A stretch of DNA of 64,000 nt from an uncultured Paludibacter sp. (GCA_937927845.1 CALFXE010000235.1:1-64000); one strand, 5' to 3'. Shown: positions 15,152 to 25,292, numbered from the stretch's first letter. Numbers and translations are program-made. The notes: generated by a model not told the origin, from the letters alone.

Positions 15152-18100
15152 ATGATTAAACATATATTTGACCGTCCCGTTTCGGTATTTATGGTTTTCC
15201 TTGCCTTCTTCATCTTAGGAATAATTACCTATGTAAACATACCTGTTTCATTACTTCCCGATATTGCCATACCTGAGATTACAGTTCAGCTATCGGTAGA
15301 AAATAAATCGGCAAGAGAAATAGAAAATACGGTTGTTGCTCCTTTGCGAAATCAGTTGTTGCAGGTTTCGAGACTTCGCGAAATACGCAGTGAAACCCTT
15401 GATGGCAGCGGTACAGTGTATCTTAGCTTCGATTACGGCACAGATACCGACCTTGCATTTATTGAGGTAAACGAGAAGATTGACGCAGCCATGAATTATC
15501 TTCCTTTCGGCACACAACGTCCCAGGGTTATAAAGGCAAGTGCCACCGACATACCTGTATTTAATTTAGACTTGACACTTAAAGAAGATGCGAGTTTTGA
15601 AGATACGGATATTCAGAGATTCATCGAACTTAGTGATTTTGCCGAATCGGTTATAAGAAGACGTTTTGAACAACTGCCTCAAATTGCTATGGTTGATATG
15701 AGTGGGATTGTAAAAAAACGTTTGCTTATCTCACCCGACAAGCAAATGATGGATGTAAGCGGGTTAAGTTTCTCTGATATTGAATCGGCACTCAACAATA
15801 ATAATATAGACCCGGGCAGTATGTTGGTGCGCGATGGATATTACGAATATGTGATACGTTTTACTTCTGTACTTCGTACTGTAGAAGATGTTCAGAATAT
15901 TTTTATTCGTAAGAATGACAGGATTTATAGTCTGAAAGACATAGCAAAAGTTGAAATCGTACCTGAGAAAGAAACCGGTATGGCTTTTTATAATGGTAAA
16001 CGTGCTATTGTACTTTCGGTGATAAAGCAGTCGCAAGAAAACATGTCGAATATGCAAAAGGCAGTAAACGAAGTTGTCGACAGGTTTAAGAAGGACTATC
16101 CTGAGATTGAATTCAATATCACACAAAGTCAAACAAAATTATTGGATTATACGATAACCAACTTGAAGGAAAACTTGATATTAGCTTTTATCTTTGTTTT
16201 TGTAGTATCGATAATTTTTCTAAAAGATGGGCGTTCTTCATTTGTTATCGGCATAAGTTTATTTGTTTCGTTGACCATCAGCTTGCTCTTTTTCTATTTG
16301 TTTAAAGTCTCAATGAATGTTGTTTCATTGACAGGTTTGATATTAGCTTCGGGGATGATGATTGACAGTTCGATAATTGTAACCGACAATATCGGGCAAT
16401 ACACGCGAAGAGGATTGTCGGTTGCAGAAGCTTGTGTTACTGGTACAAAAGAAGTGGTAGCACCCATGCTCAGTTCTACTCTTACCACAATAGCCGTATT
16501 TGCTCCACTGATTTTTTTAAGCGGTATCGCAGGGGCGTTGTTTTTCGATCAAGCATTTTCTGTAGCAGTAGGACTATTGGTGTCGTATGTCACCGGAATA
16601 ACATTCTTACCTGTATTATATCGAATAGTGTACACTATAAGAATTCCGTTTAGAAAGAACAAATTGAATAAAAAACAGCAAGATACTGGGGAATATAATT
16701 CATTGGTTTATAGGATATATGATAAAGGTATAGAATGGGTTTTCTCACATAAGATTACAACATCTGTCATCATGCTTGCAGTGTTTCCTGTTTGTGTGTG
16801 GCTGTTTTTAGTTATACCCAAAGAAAAGATGCCCGACATAAACCAGAATGAGGTGATGTTGCATGTTGAATGGAATGAGAATATCCATATAGGAGAGAAT
16901 GGTCAGCGCTGTAAGTCATTTTTTAAATATATCGATAAAGAAGTGGAAGAGGTTTCAGGATTGATAGGGCAACAGCAGTTTTTGTTAAGCAGTGCAAGCC
17001 GGCTGACATCAACAGAAGCTGAGATATATCTGCAAAGTGCATCATCAAAGGATATTCCGCAGTTAAAACAAAATATCAGTGAGTATTTCAGACAGCATCA
17101 TCCCGAAGCACTGATAACCTTTTCTCCTGTAGGTAATTTGTTTGAAAAGATTTTTACAACCGGTGAGGCAGAGCTTGTTGTAGAGTATTATTCCAATGAC
17201 AGAACAAAGGCTATGGATAAATCGACAGCTCAGGCAGTTCAAAGTCAGCTTGAAAGTCTATCGGGTGAGATACCTGTTGGAGTTTCATTTCAAAACCAGC
17301 TCAATCTCAGTATAGACAGAGAAAAACTACTTTTGTACAATGTCCCTTATTATTTGGTGTATCAGCTTTTAAAAACTGCTTTTAAGGAAAACCGGTTTGC
17401 CACACTACGTTCCCAACAGCAATATCTTCCTGTGGTGTTGGGTGATGATGAAAGTACGGTAAGAGAAATTCTAAACAATACGCTGATTGATGTATCAAAA
17501 AATCAGGATGGAAAGACTAATAAAGTTCCCCTTTCATCATTTGTCAGGGTAATACAGTCGGAAGATTTGAAAACTATTGTTGCAGGAAGCGCAGGCGAAT
17601 ATGTACCGTTTTATTTTTACTCTGTAAAGAATGCAGGAAATATAATTGAAAAGGTTCAGAAAAACAGTTATGATAATAAAAAGTGGGAAGTAGGTTTTTC
17701 AGGTAGTTATTTCTCTAATCGCAAGATGATTAATGAAATGATTGTTATTCTTTTTATTTCTATTATGTTGATGTACTTTATACTTACAGCCCAGTTTGAG
17801 GATTTCAAACAGCCGTTGATTGTCTTGCTTGAAATACCTATAGACATAACAGCTTCATTGGCACTACTGATACTTGCAGGTCACACCTTAAATCTGATGT
17901 CGGCAATCGGTATAGTGGTAAGTTGCGGTATCATTATCAACGACTCGATATTAAAAGTTGATGTTATGAATCAGCTTCGAAAGGAAGGTATGGCACTTAT
18001 GGAGGCGATTCATGAGGCGGGACGCAGGAGGCTAAAAGCAATTCTGCTTACAGCCCTTACTTCTGTGGTATGTATGGCACCGCTTTTACTCAGCAGCGAT

Positions 18101-18220
18101 TTAGGCTCCAGCCTCGAAAAACCTTTAGCTATAGCTACAATAGGAGGTATGGTGATAGGTACTCCTGTCAGTTTGTTCGTTGTGCCGCTTGTGTATTGGT
18201 GGGTTTATAGAAAAAGGTAA
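15152..18220 (+). CDS. RND-family inner-membrane transporter (first)
   Basis: 1022 residues with the usual RND layout: TM1 (residues 10-30), a large periplasmic loop, TM2-6 around 335-505, a second loop, and TM7-12 from about 540 and 860-1015. In TM4 the segment GMMIDSSIIV keeps one Asp of the AcrB Asp407-Asp408 pair, the second position being Ser. The TM10 segment reads GIVVSCGIIINDSI, without the Lys of AcrB, as in many non-proteobacterial RND proteins. It is proton-driven by family. It forms a set with the adaptor upstream and the TolC-like protein downstream. Confidence 0.88.
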   Translation: MIKHIFDRPVSVFMVFLAFFILGIITYVNIPVSLLPDIAIPEITVQLSVENKSAREIENTVVAPLRNQLLQVSRLREIRSETLDGSGTVYLSFDYGTDTDLAFIEVNEKIDAAMNYLPFGTQRPRVIKASATDIPVFNLDLTLKEDASFEDTDIQRFIELSDFAESVIRRRFEQLPQIAMVDMSGIVKKRLLISPDKQMMDVSGLSFSDIESALNNNNIDPGSMLVRDGYYEYVIRFTSVLRTVEDVQNIFIRKNDRIYSLKDIAKVEIVPEKETGMAFYNGKRAIVLSVIKQSQENMSNMQKAVNEVVDRFKKDYPEIEFNITQSQTKLLDYTITNLKENLILAFIFVFVVSIIFLKDGRSSFVIGISLFVSLTISLLFFYLFKVSMNVVSLTGLILASGMMIDSSIIVTDNIGQYTRRGLSVAEACVTGTKEVVAPMLSSTLTTIAVFAPLIFLSGIAGALFFDQAFSVAVGLLVSYVTGITFLPVLYRIVYTIRIPFRKNKLNKKQQDTGEYNSLVYRIYDKGIEWVFSHKITTSVIMLAVFPVCVWLFLVIPKEKMPDINQNEVMLHVEWNENIHIGENGQRCKSFFKYIDKEVEEVSGLIGQQQFLLSSASRLTSTEAEIYLQSASSKDIPQLKQNISEYFRQHHPEALITFSPVGNLFEKIFTTGEAELVVEYYSNDRTKAMDKSTAQAVQSQLESLSGEIPVGVSFQNQLNLSIDREKLLLYNVPYYLVYQLLKTAFKENRFATLRSQQQYLPVVLGDDESTVREILNNTLIDVSKNQDGKTNKVPLSSFVRVIQSEDLKTIVAGSAGEYVPFYFYSVKNAGNIIEKVQKNSYDNKKWEVGFSGSYFSNRKMINEMIVILFISIMLMYFILTAQFEDFKQPLIVLLEIPIDITASLALLILAGHTLNLMSAIGIVVSCGIIINDSILKVDVMNQLRKEGMALMEAIHEAGRRRLKAILLTALTSVVCMAPLLLSSDLGSSLEKPLAIATIGGMVIGTPVSLFVVPLVYWWVYRKR

Positions 18221-18277
18221 TTTAAGAGTAGAAAAAATAAGAAATTTAAGAATGAAGATATATAAATAGAGAGTTTT

Positions 18278-19759
18278 ATGAAGAAATTATTTGCAATATC
18301 AATATTTATGTTTTTGTGTTTTTATGTGACTTTTTCGCAGAAGCAACAGATTAGCTTGTCGCGCAGTATAGAGATTGCGTGTGATAGTTCTTTGCAGGCT
18401 TTCAGGGCAAAGAACCTGTATATGTCGAACTATTGGCAGTACCGGACATTTCAGGCTGAGCGTCTGCCCGCACTGACTTTTAAAGTAACGCCTATCCGCT
18501 ATAACAGGGATTTTACGCGGAGATATGACTCTCAAAATGATATAGATGTTTATCGCCAACAACAATCATTGTATTCATCAGGTAATCTGTCAATTAGTCA
18601 GAATTTCGACTTAACCGGTGGTACCTTTTACATAGATTCGGAATTAGGATATTTTCAGAATTTAGGAGGGACAAGCTTCTCCCAATTTTCATCAGTTCCA
18701 TTTAGAGTAGGCTATTATCAATCGTTATTTGGATATAACAGTTTCAAATGGGAGAAGAAAATAGAACCTTTGAAATATGAGAAAGCAAAGAAGCAATATC
18801 TTTATGCGCAGCAGGAAATATCCGAATGGGTGGTTACGTATTTTTTTGCATATGCTATGGCTCAATTGGAGTATGATATGGCACAGGAAAATGTAATATC
18901 TTCGGATACTTTATATAGTATTGGTCGTCAACGACAAGATATTGCAGCAATTTCACAAGGAGACCTGTTAACTTTAAAATTGGATGCTGTCAATGCCCGC
19001 AATACCTTTAGAACAGCAGAAAGTAATTTGCAGAGAGCTAAGTTTCGTTTTCTATCATTCCTTAATATAGATAAAGAAACTGATGTGTTGTTAGAACTTC
19101 CTGTTCGTCCAAAGATAATTCATGTTTCTGCTGATGAAGCTTTAGCTTATGCACAGCAAAATAATCCTGATTACTTGGCTAACAAACAGGAGCTTTTAGA
19201 GTCGGAGAGAGAGGTTGACCGCACTAAGAAAAGTTCTAATTTTGATGCAAGTTTCTCTGTCAGTGTAGGATTTAATCAAATAGCAAATACTTTTGGTGAG
19301 GTTTATAGAAATCCTTTGGAGCAGGATATTGTGAATGTAGGATTGACAATACCGCTGGTCGACTGGGGCGTTAGAAAGGGAAGGGCGAATATGGCTCTTA
19401 ACAGTTTGAATGTTACCAAAATATCAGTTCAACAGAAAGAGATAAGTCTGGAACAAGAAGTGATAATGAGCGTTGATGAGTTTTTGATACGGCAGGATTT
19501 AATAGGCAGTGCAGAAGAAGCTTTGAAACTTGCTGATATGGCTTATCGTATAACAAAGGAACGTTTTATCATAGGTAAAGCAGATTTAAACAGTCTGACA
19601 CTGTCACTAAATCGACAAAATACTGCACAGCGCAATTATATTTCAACGCTTCAGGATTATTGGAATAGCTATTATAAGCTTCGCAAATTAACCTTATATG
19701 ATTTTGAGAAGGGTGAGTCTTTGAGTGAACAGTTTGACCATGTTGAAAGAATACACTAA
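18278..19759 (+). CDS. TolC-family outer membrane efflux protein
   Basis: 493 residues with a cleavable signal peptide (FYVTFSQKQQ) and two repeated OEP domains rich in long coiled helices (residues 30-240 and 270-470). It forms the outer-membrane channel of the tripartite pump. It begins 57 bases after the first RND gene and its stop codon TAA abuts the ATG of the second RND gene, so one channel probably serves both pumps. Confidence 0.87.
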   Translation: MKKLFAISIFMFLCFYVTFSQKQQISLSRSIEIACDSSLQAFRAKNLYMSNYWQYRTFQAERLPALTFKVTPIRYNRDFTRRYDSQNDIDVYRQQQSLYSSGNLSISQNFDLTGGTFYIDSELGYFQNLGGTSFSQFSSVPFRVGYYQSLFGYNSFKWEKKIEPLKYEKAKKQYLYAQQEISEWVVTYFFAYAMAQLEYDMAQENVISSDTLYSIGRQRQDIAAISQGDLLTLKLDAVNARNTFRTAESNLQRAKFRFLSFLNIDKETDVLLELPVRPKIIHVSADEALAYAQQNNPDYLANKQELLESEREVDRTKKSSNFDASFSVSVGFNQIANTFGEVYRNPLEQDIVNVGLTIPLVDWGVRKGRANMALNSLNVTKISVQQKEISLEQEVIMSVDEFLIRQDLIGSAEEALKLADMAYRITKERFIIGKADLNSLTLSLNRQNTAQRNYISTLQDYWNSYYKLRKLTLYDFEKGESLSEQFDHVERIH

Positions 19760-22700
19760 ATGAAGCAAAGCAACAAAGTCATGAAGGTTAAAGATTCAGA
19801 TTTGGACATAAAAAAAAGTATTTCTTCGTTTACTGTCATTACGGTTTGCGTGTGCCTGTCGATTTTGGGAGTATTTCTTATCCCTAAGTTGTCAGTGAAG
19901 CTAAACCCCTCTCGGCGACTACCTCAGGTGAATATTTCCTTCTCTATGTACGGTGAGTCGGCACGTGTTGTTGAAACGGAGGTTACCTCTAAACTTGAGG
20001 CTATGCTCAACCGTGTCAGAGATGTCAGAGAAATAAGTTCATTTTCGGCTAATGGATATGGAAGTATTACGGTTGGTCTTTCTAAATATGCAGATCCAGA
20101 TATTGCTCGTTTTGAAATCTCCACTATCATCAGGCAGGCATGGGCGAGTCTGCCATCAGGAGTTAGTTATCCCCATATCAGTATGTCGGGAACAAGCGAT
20201 GAAGTAAATACTCCATTTCTTTCCTATACAGTGAATGCTCCCTTATCGCCCGTTGTCATACAAGAATATGTGGAAAATCATATCAAGCCTAAACTCGCTA
20301 TCATCAAGGGAGTTGATAAAATAGATGTAAGTGGAGCAAGTCGTATGGTTTACAAGCTGACTTATGATTATAATAAGCTGCAACAATATCGTATAAGTAC
20401 AAATGATATAAGAAATGCCATCAATACCAGTCTTGAAAATGAATCTCTCGGCATGGGAAAGATTTTAGATGAAGAAACTTCACAGAAACAGTGGATAAGG
20501 ATTGCATTAGAGTCGAAAGAAGCAAATGATTTCTTTGATCCTGCATCCATTCAGGTAAAAGTTTATGATGGTACCATCATCTATCTCAATCAAATAGTAC
20601 AATGTAGTTTTGAAGAAGAAGAGGCATCGAGTTATTATCGAATCAACGGACTGAACTCCATATATCTGTCGATAACAGCAAATCAGCAGGCTAATCAGTT
20701 GAAGTTGAGCAAATATTTAAGGCAAATTCTTGATGATATGCAAGATCGATTGCCTGAAGGTTACCAGTTACATATGTCCTATGATGCAGGTGAATATATT
20801 CAGGCAGAGCTTAATAAGATTTATTTTCGTTCAGGATTGACAATTCTTATACTGCTGTGTTTTGTCTTTCTTGTATACAGAAATATGAAATATTCATTGT
20901 TAATTCTCACCTCATTGTTAATAAATATCGCCTTGTCGGTTATTTTGTATTATCTGTTAAAAATTGAAATGCAATTATTTTCACTTGCCGGGCTGACAGT
21001 CTCATTGACCCTCATAATCGACAATGTCATTATCATGTCAGATCAAATTATACAGCGCAATAACAAGAAAGTTTTTCTTGCCATCCTTACGGCAACGTCA
21101 ACAACGGTTGGGGCACTCACTGTCATCTTTTTTATGAAAGAAGAGGTGCGTTTAAATCTTCAAGATTTCTCATGGGTTATAATTATTAACCTATCTGTAT
21201 CGATAATGATTGCATTTCTTTTAGTGCCTGCATTAATAGATAAACTTGGCATTAAGAAGCAAAATAATGCTAAAAAGCGTGGTCGTACTAATAAAAATAA
21301 AATTACTAAAAACAGATTGGTTCGACTGTTTAAAAACAAAACAGGACTGATTTACTTTAATAGGACTTATGAGAGAGTAATCGTTTTTATGTATAGAAAA
21401 AGGGTGTGGTTTGTTATTGTTTTGATATTGTCTTTTGGATTACCTGTTTTCTTACTTCCTGAAAAAATTGAAAAAGAAACGGAAAGAGGATTTATAATAA
21501 ATTATTCACAAGAAGATGAAGGCTTCTTTGCAAAGATTTATAACCTTACACTTGGCTCTACCTTCTATAAAGAAAAAATAAAACCTGTTTCTGATGTTGC
21601 TTTGGGAGGGAGTATGAGACTGTTTGCACAGAAGGTTAAGAATGGCTCTTATTCCTCAGGCGAACGAAGCGAAACATCGTTGCATGTAGCGGCTTCTTTG
21701 CCTAATGGGTCGACAAAAGAGCAAATGGATGTGTTGATTCGGCATATGGAGAGCTATATCTCACAATATAGTCAGGTGCGACAGTTCGAGACTAATATAT
21801 ACAATGGCAGGCAGGCAAGTATAAGGATTTTCTTCACTAAGGAAAATCAGCGAGGATCTTTTCCGCATATATTAAAATCCAAATTGATAAGCAAATCGCT
21901 CGAATTAGGTGGCGGAAGTTGGAGCGTTTATGGTGTTGGTGATGGCTTTAATAATGATGTAAAAGAACAGGCAGGCTCAAGTCGCATCAAATTGCTTGGA
22001 TATAACTACGATGAATTGAATCGTATTGCAAACAACATGAGAGATTCTCTTTTAGAATATCGAAGAATAAAGGAGGTAACGATAGATTCAAAATTTAGTT
22101 GGTTCAAAAATGATTATATGGAGTATGTCTTTGATTTAAACAAAGACCGTCTCTCGCAGTTAGACATTCAACCTATTGCATTGTTTAATTCTTTGACTCC
22201 CATGTTTTATAGAAATATCGATGCTGGAACTTTTGTGTCAACTAAAGGAGTAGAACCAATAAGACTTTATTCACGACAGGCGCAAGATTTAGATATTTGG
22301 GATTTGGAGCATTATCCTGTAAAGCTTAACAATGAGGACAAAGAATATAAATTGACGGAAGTAGCTAACATTCAAAAATCTAATGTTTCACAAGGTATCT
22401 CAAAAGAAAACCAGCAGTACTTACTATGTCTTCAGTATGAGTATATCGGCAGTTATCAGCAAGCATGGAGTGTTTTAGAGCGTACGGTAAAAGCCTTTAA
22501 CAAGATTATCCCTTTAGGGTATAAGGTGGATAGTGAAGCCCAGAGGTATTGGTGGGGTAAAGGTGATAGTGATACACATTATTGGCTTCTGTTTCTGATT
22601 GTTATCATAGTATTTTTTACAACGAGTGTTCTGTTCAATTCATTATTGCAACCATTAGTGGTGATTTTTATCATACCTGTTTCATATATCGGAGTGTTTC

Positions 22701-23098
22701 TCACTTTCTATCTTTTTGATTTGAATTTTGATCAAGGTGGTTTTGCCTCATTTATACTACTGTCAGGTTTGTCGGTCAACGCCAATATTTATATTCTTAG
22801 CGAGTATAACAATATCAGAAAAAGATACGCTAACATCACACCTATCAGAGCATATATAAAAGCATGGAATGCTAAAATCCGTCCTGTATTCCTGACAATT
22901 TCGTCGACTGCACTTGGCTTTATTCCTTTTATGATTGGGAAGTACAAAGAGTCCTTTTGGTTCCCCCTTGCAGCAGGTACCACAGGAGGATTAATCTTCT
23001 CATTGATTGCATTATTTGTGTTTTTGCCTTTATTTATGGGGGTAGGGAAGAAAGAAAAATCGATAGATTTAGGTGAAAAGTATTATAAGTCAAAATAA
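19760..23098 (+). CDS. RND-family inner-membrane transporter (second)
   Basis: 1112 residues, longer than the first pump. The RND layout is intact: TM1 near residues 25-45, a porter loop, TM2-6 around 355-490 with LTLIIDNVIIM in TM4 (one Asp kept, Asn next to it), a second loop, and TM8-12 around 945-1095. A basic insert, KKQNNAKKRGRTNKNK, lies at about residues 505-520 between TM6 and TM7. Sequence similarity to the first pump is low, so this is not a recent duplicate. A second RND gene with no second adaptor suggests a heteromeric or paired pump. It starts directly at the TolC stop codon. Confidence 0.87.
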   Translation: MKQSNKVMKVKDSDLDIKKSISSFTVITVCVCLSILGVFLIPKLSVKLNPSRRLPQVNISFSMYGESARVVETEVTSKLEAMLNRVRDVREISSFSANGYGSITVGLSKYADPDIARFEISTIIRQAWASLPSGVSYPHISMSGTSDEVNTPFLSYTVNAPLSPVVIQEYVENHIKPKLAIIKGVDKIDVSGASRMVYKLTYDYNKLQQYRISTNDIRNAINTSLENESLGMGKILDEETSQKQWIRIALESKEANDFFDPASIQVKVYDGTIIYLNQIVQCSFEEEEASSYYRINGLNSIYLSITANQQANQLKLSKYLRQILDDMQDRLPEGYQLHMSYDAGEYIQAELNKIYFRSGLTILILLCFVFLVYRNMKYSLLILTSLLINIALSVILYYLLKIEMQLFSLAGLTVSLTLIIDNVIIMSDQIIQRNNKKVFLAILTATSTTVGALTVIFFMKEEVRLNLQDFSWVIIINLSVSIMIAFLLVPALIDKLGIKKQNNAKKRGRTNKNKITKNRLVRLFKNKTGLIYFNRTYERVIVFMYRKRVWFVIVLILSFGLPVFLLPEKIEKETERGFIINYSQEDEGFFAKIYNLTLGSTFYKEKIKPVSDVALGGSMRLFAQKVKNGSYSSGERSETSLHVAASLPNGSTKEQMDVLIRHMESYISQYSQVRQFETNIYNGRQASIRIFFTKENQRGSFPHILKSKLISKSLELGGGSWSVYGVGDGFNNDVKEQAGSSRIKLLGYNYDELNRIANNMRDSLLEYRRIKEVTIDSKFSWFKNDYMEYVFDLNKDRLSQLDIQPIALFNSLTPMFYRNIDAGTFVSTKGVEPIRLYSRQAQDLDIWDLEHYPVKLNNEDKEYKLTEVANIQKSNVSQGISKENQQYLLCLQYEYIGSYQQAWSVLERTVKAFNKIIPLGYKVDSEAQRYWWGKGDSDTHYWLLFLIVIIVFFTTSVLFNSLLQPLVVIFIIPVSYIGVFLTFYLFDLNFDQGGFASFILLSGLSVNANIYILSEYNNIRKRYANITPIRAYIKAWNAKIRPVFLTISSTALGFIPFMIGKYKESFWFPLAAGTTGGLIFSLIALFVFLPLFMGVGKKEKSIDLGEKYYKSK

Positions 23099-23110
23099 TA
23101 AATGAAACTA

Positions 23111-23141
23111 TTTTGTAAATAAAAGAATTATCTTATCTTTG
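23111..23141 (+). promoter_or_regulatory. Promoter of rplM-rpsI
   Basis: TTTTG at 23111-23115 and TATCTTTG at 23134-23141, separated by 18 bases, fit the Bacteroidetes -33/-7 promoter. Transcription would give a leader of about 130 bases before rplM, long enough for a ribosomal-protein control structure, though I cannot assign one. Confidence 0.7.
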
Positions 23142-23278
23142 CAGTCCGTTTATTATCCCAGTGTAAAAGTTCGTTAAATTACGGGTGAAAGTTCTGAATT
23201 TGTGCCGATTAGCCTCTCTCAAAAGCAGAATTTAGCAGGTAAGAAACGACATTAATTAATTAAATAATAAATTTTAAA

Positions 23279-23734
23279 GTGGATACGTTAAGTTATAAAA
23301 CCATTTCTGCCAATAAAAATACGGTTCAGAAAGAATGGGTAGTAGTGGATGCTACCGATATGGTATTGGGGCGTATGGGTTCAAAAGTAGCTAAACTTTT
23401 GAGAGGAAAATACAAACCAAGTTTCACACCGCATGTTGATTGTGGTGATAATGTGATAATTATAAATGCAGATAAAGTTGTGTTGACAGGTAACAAATGG
23501 ACAGATAGAGTATACTATCGTCATACAGGTTATCCTGGAGGTCAACGTGAAACAACTCCTGAGAAATTGATGGCACAAAGTCCTGAAAAACTAATTAAGA
23601 AAGTGGTAAAAGGAATGTTGCCGAAAAACAGACTTGGAGCTCAGATTTTGTCTAACCTGTATGTTTTTGCAGGTTCTGAACATAACAAACAAGCACAACA
23701 ACCCAAAACAATAGATTTAAACTCACTTAAATAA
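23279..23734 (+). CDS. rplM: 50S ribosomal protein L13
   Basis: 151 residues with the L13 fold, including VVVDATDMVLGRMGSKVA and the YRHTGYPGG segment that is nearly universal in L13. It binds 23S rRNA early in large-subunit assembly. It starts with GTG (23279), which gives the N-terminus expected for Bacteroidales L13 (DTLSYKTISANKN); no ATG gives a better one. rpsI follows after 5 bases, the usual pairing. Confidence 0.97.
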   Translation: MDTLSYKTISANKNTVQKEWVVVDATDMVLGRMGSKVAKLLRGKYKPSFTPHVDCGDNVIIINADKVVLTGNKWTDRVYYRHTGYPGGQRETTPEKLMAQSPEKLIKKVVKGMLPKNRLGAQILSNLYVFAGSEHNKQAQQPKTIDLNSLK

Positions 23735-23739
23735 TCAGT

Positions 23740-24126
23740 ATGGAAGTAATAAATGCCTTAGGAAGAAGAAAAGCTGCTGTAGCACGTATTTTCGTAAGCG
23801 AGGGAAAAGGTCAGATCAATATCAACAAACGTGATTTGGACACTTATTTTCCATCACCGATATTACAGTATATTGTAAAACAACCTTTAAACAAATTGGG
23901 TGTTGCTGAGAAATATGATATTAAAGTGAATTTGGAAGGTGGCGGTTTTAAAGGCCAGGCTGAAGCATTACGCTTAGCTATTGCCCGTGCATTGGTGAAA
24001 ATTAATCCTGAAGACAAACCGTCTTTGAAAGAAGAAGGATTTATGACACGCGACCCACGTACAGTTGAGCGCAAGAAACCAGGTCAACCAAAAGCACGTA
24101 AGAGATTCCAGTTCTCTAAACGATAA
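23740..24126 (+). CDS. rpsI: 30S ribosomal protein S9
   Basis: 128 residues, full length. ALGRRKAAVARIFV at the start, GGGFKGQAEALRLAIARAL in the middle and the basic C-terminal tail ending KARKRFQFSKR, which reaches the P-site tRNA, are all present. It is cotranscribed with rplM. Confidence 0.97.
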   Translation: MEVINALGRRKAAVARIFVSEGKGQININKRDLDTYFPSPILQYIVKQPLNKLGVAEKYDIKVNLEGGGFKGQAEALRLAIARALVKINPEDKPSLKEEGFMTRDPRTVERKKPGQPKARKRFQFSKR

Positions 24127-24131
24127 TTATT

Positions 24132-24228
24132 ATTTACAATTTTTTCATTTACTATTTACTATTTATAGAGTTGCGAAGATTTTCGCCTTGTTCCAAATTG
24201 TAAATAGTAAATAATCAAATAGTAAATA
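24132..24228 (+). repeat. 95-bp repeat element, left copy flanking rpsB
   Basis: AT-rich ends (atttacaatt.., ..aatagtaaat) enclose a core gttgcgaagattttcgccttg. Its reverse complement recurs at 25159-25253 at roughly 90% identity. Its own ends also partly pair, as in a MITE. Confidence 0.75.
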
Positions 24229-24319
24229 TGTTTAGTATCTAAATTTTGCGGACTCATAGACACTGGATGGCTACCGTGAAATTGATTTTAACAGAAAGTA
24301 AACAAACAAAAACAAAACA

Positions 24320-25153
24320 ATGTCAAGAACAAATTTTGAACAATTATTAGAAGCAGGTTGCCATTTTGGTCACTTAAAACGTAAATGGAATCCTGCAATG
24401 GCTCCTTATATTTTCATGGAGCGTAACGATATCCACATTATCGATTTACACAAAACCGTTGCAAAAATTGATGAAGCTGCTGCTGCAATGAAATCTATTG
24501 CAAAATCAGGTAAGAAAATACTATTCGTTGCAACAAAAAAACAAGCTAAAGATGTTGTAGCTGATAAAGCTAAAGCTGTCGGAATGCCATATATTACAGA
24601 ACGCTGGGCAGGTGGTATGTTAACTAACTTCCCAACTATCCGTAAAGCAATCAAGAAAATGTCGACTATCGACAAAATGACTACTGACGGTACATTTGAG
24701 AATATCTCAAAGCGCGAAAAATTGCAAATTTCACGTCAACGTGAAAAACTCGAAAAAAACTTAGGCTCAATTGTCGACCTGACAAGACTGCCATCTGCTT
24801 TGTTCGTAGTTGACGTAATGAAGGAAAATATTGCAGTTAAAGAAGCTCAACGTTTAGGTATCCCTGTATTTGGAATAGTTGATACTAACTCAAATCCTAA
24901 TGGAATCGACTTTGTAATTCCTGCAAATGACGATGCAACAAAATCTGTAGAAGTTATATTAACAGCTTTGGCAGAAGCAATCCAAGAAGGTCATGAAGAG
25001 CGTAAGGTTGAGAAAGTTGATACGGAAGTTGCTGAGGCACCTGTTGCTAAAGAAGGTAAACGTAGAGTAGCAAGACGCCCAAGAACTCAAAAAGAAGATG
25101 AAGAGGCATTAAATGCCAATATATTAACCAAGTTTGTTAAAGACGAGGAATAA
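24320..25153 (+). CDS. rpsB: 30S ribosomal protein S2
   Basis: 277 residues. The S2 signatures are FEQLLEAGCHFGH at the N-terminus and RWAGGMLTNFPTI and GIPVFGIVDTNSNP later. A charged C-terminal extension of about 40 residues (RRVARRPRTQKEDEEALN) is longer than in E. coli but usual for this phylum. It binds the 30S subunit near S1. The gene and its leader (24231-24319) are enclosed by an inverted repeat pair; tsf follows, the conserved pairing. Confidence 0.97.
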   Translation: MSRTNFEQLLEAGCHFGHLKRKWNPAMAPYIFMERNDIHIIDLHKTVAKIDEAAAAMKSIAKSGKKILFVATKKQAKDVVADKAKAVGMPYITERWAGGMLTNFPTIRKAIKKMSTIDKMTTDGTFENISKREKLQISRQREKLEKNLGSIVDLTRLPSALFVVDVMKENIAVKEAQRLGIPVFGIVDTNSNPNGIDFVIPANDDATKSVEVILTALAEAIQEGHEERKVEKVDTEVAEAPVAKEGKRRVARRPRTQKEDEEALNANILTKFVKDEE

Positions 25154-25158
25154 AAACA

Positions 25159-25253
25159 TTTACTATTTGACGATTTACAATTTACAATTTGGAGCAAGGC
25201 GGAAATCTTCGCAACTCTATAAATGGTAAATAGTAAATGAAAAAATTGTAAAT
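25159..25253 (-). repeat. 95-bp repeat element, right copy flanking rpsB
   Basis: Reverse complement of 24132-24228 with about eight differences. It fills almost all of the rpsB-tsf gap, so any rpsB-tsf cotranscript would contain both arms and could pair around the rpsB message. Confidence 0.75.
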
Positions 25254-25292
25254 CAATTTAGTTGTTAATAATCAAAATAAAGATATAAAATT

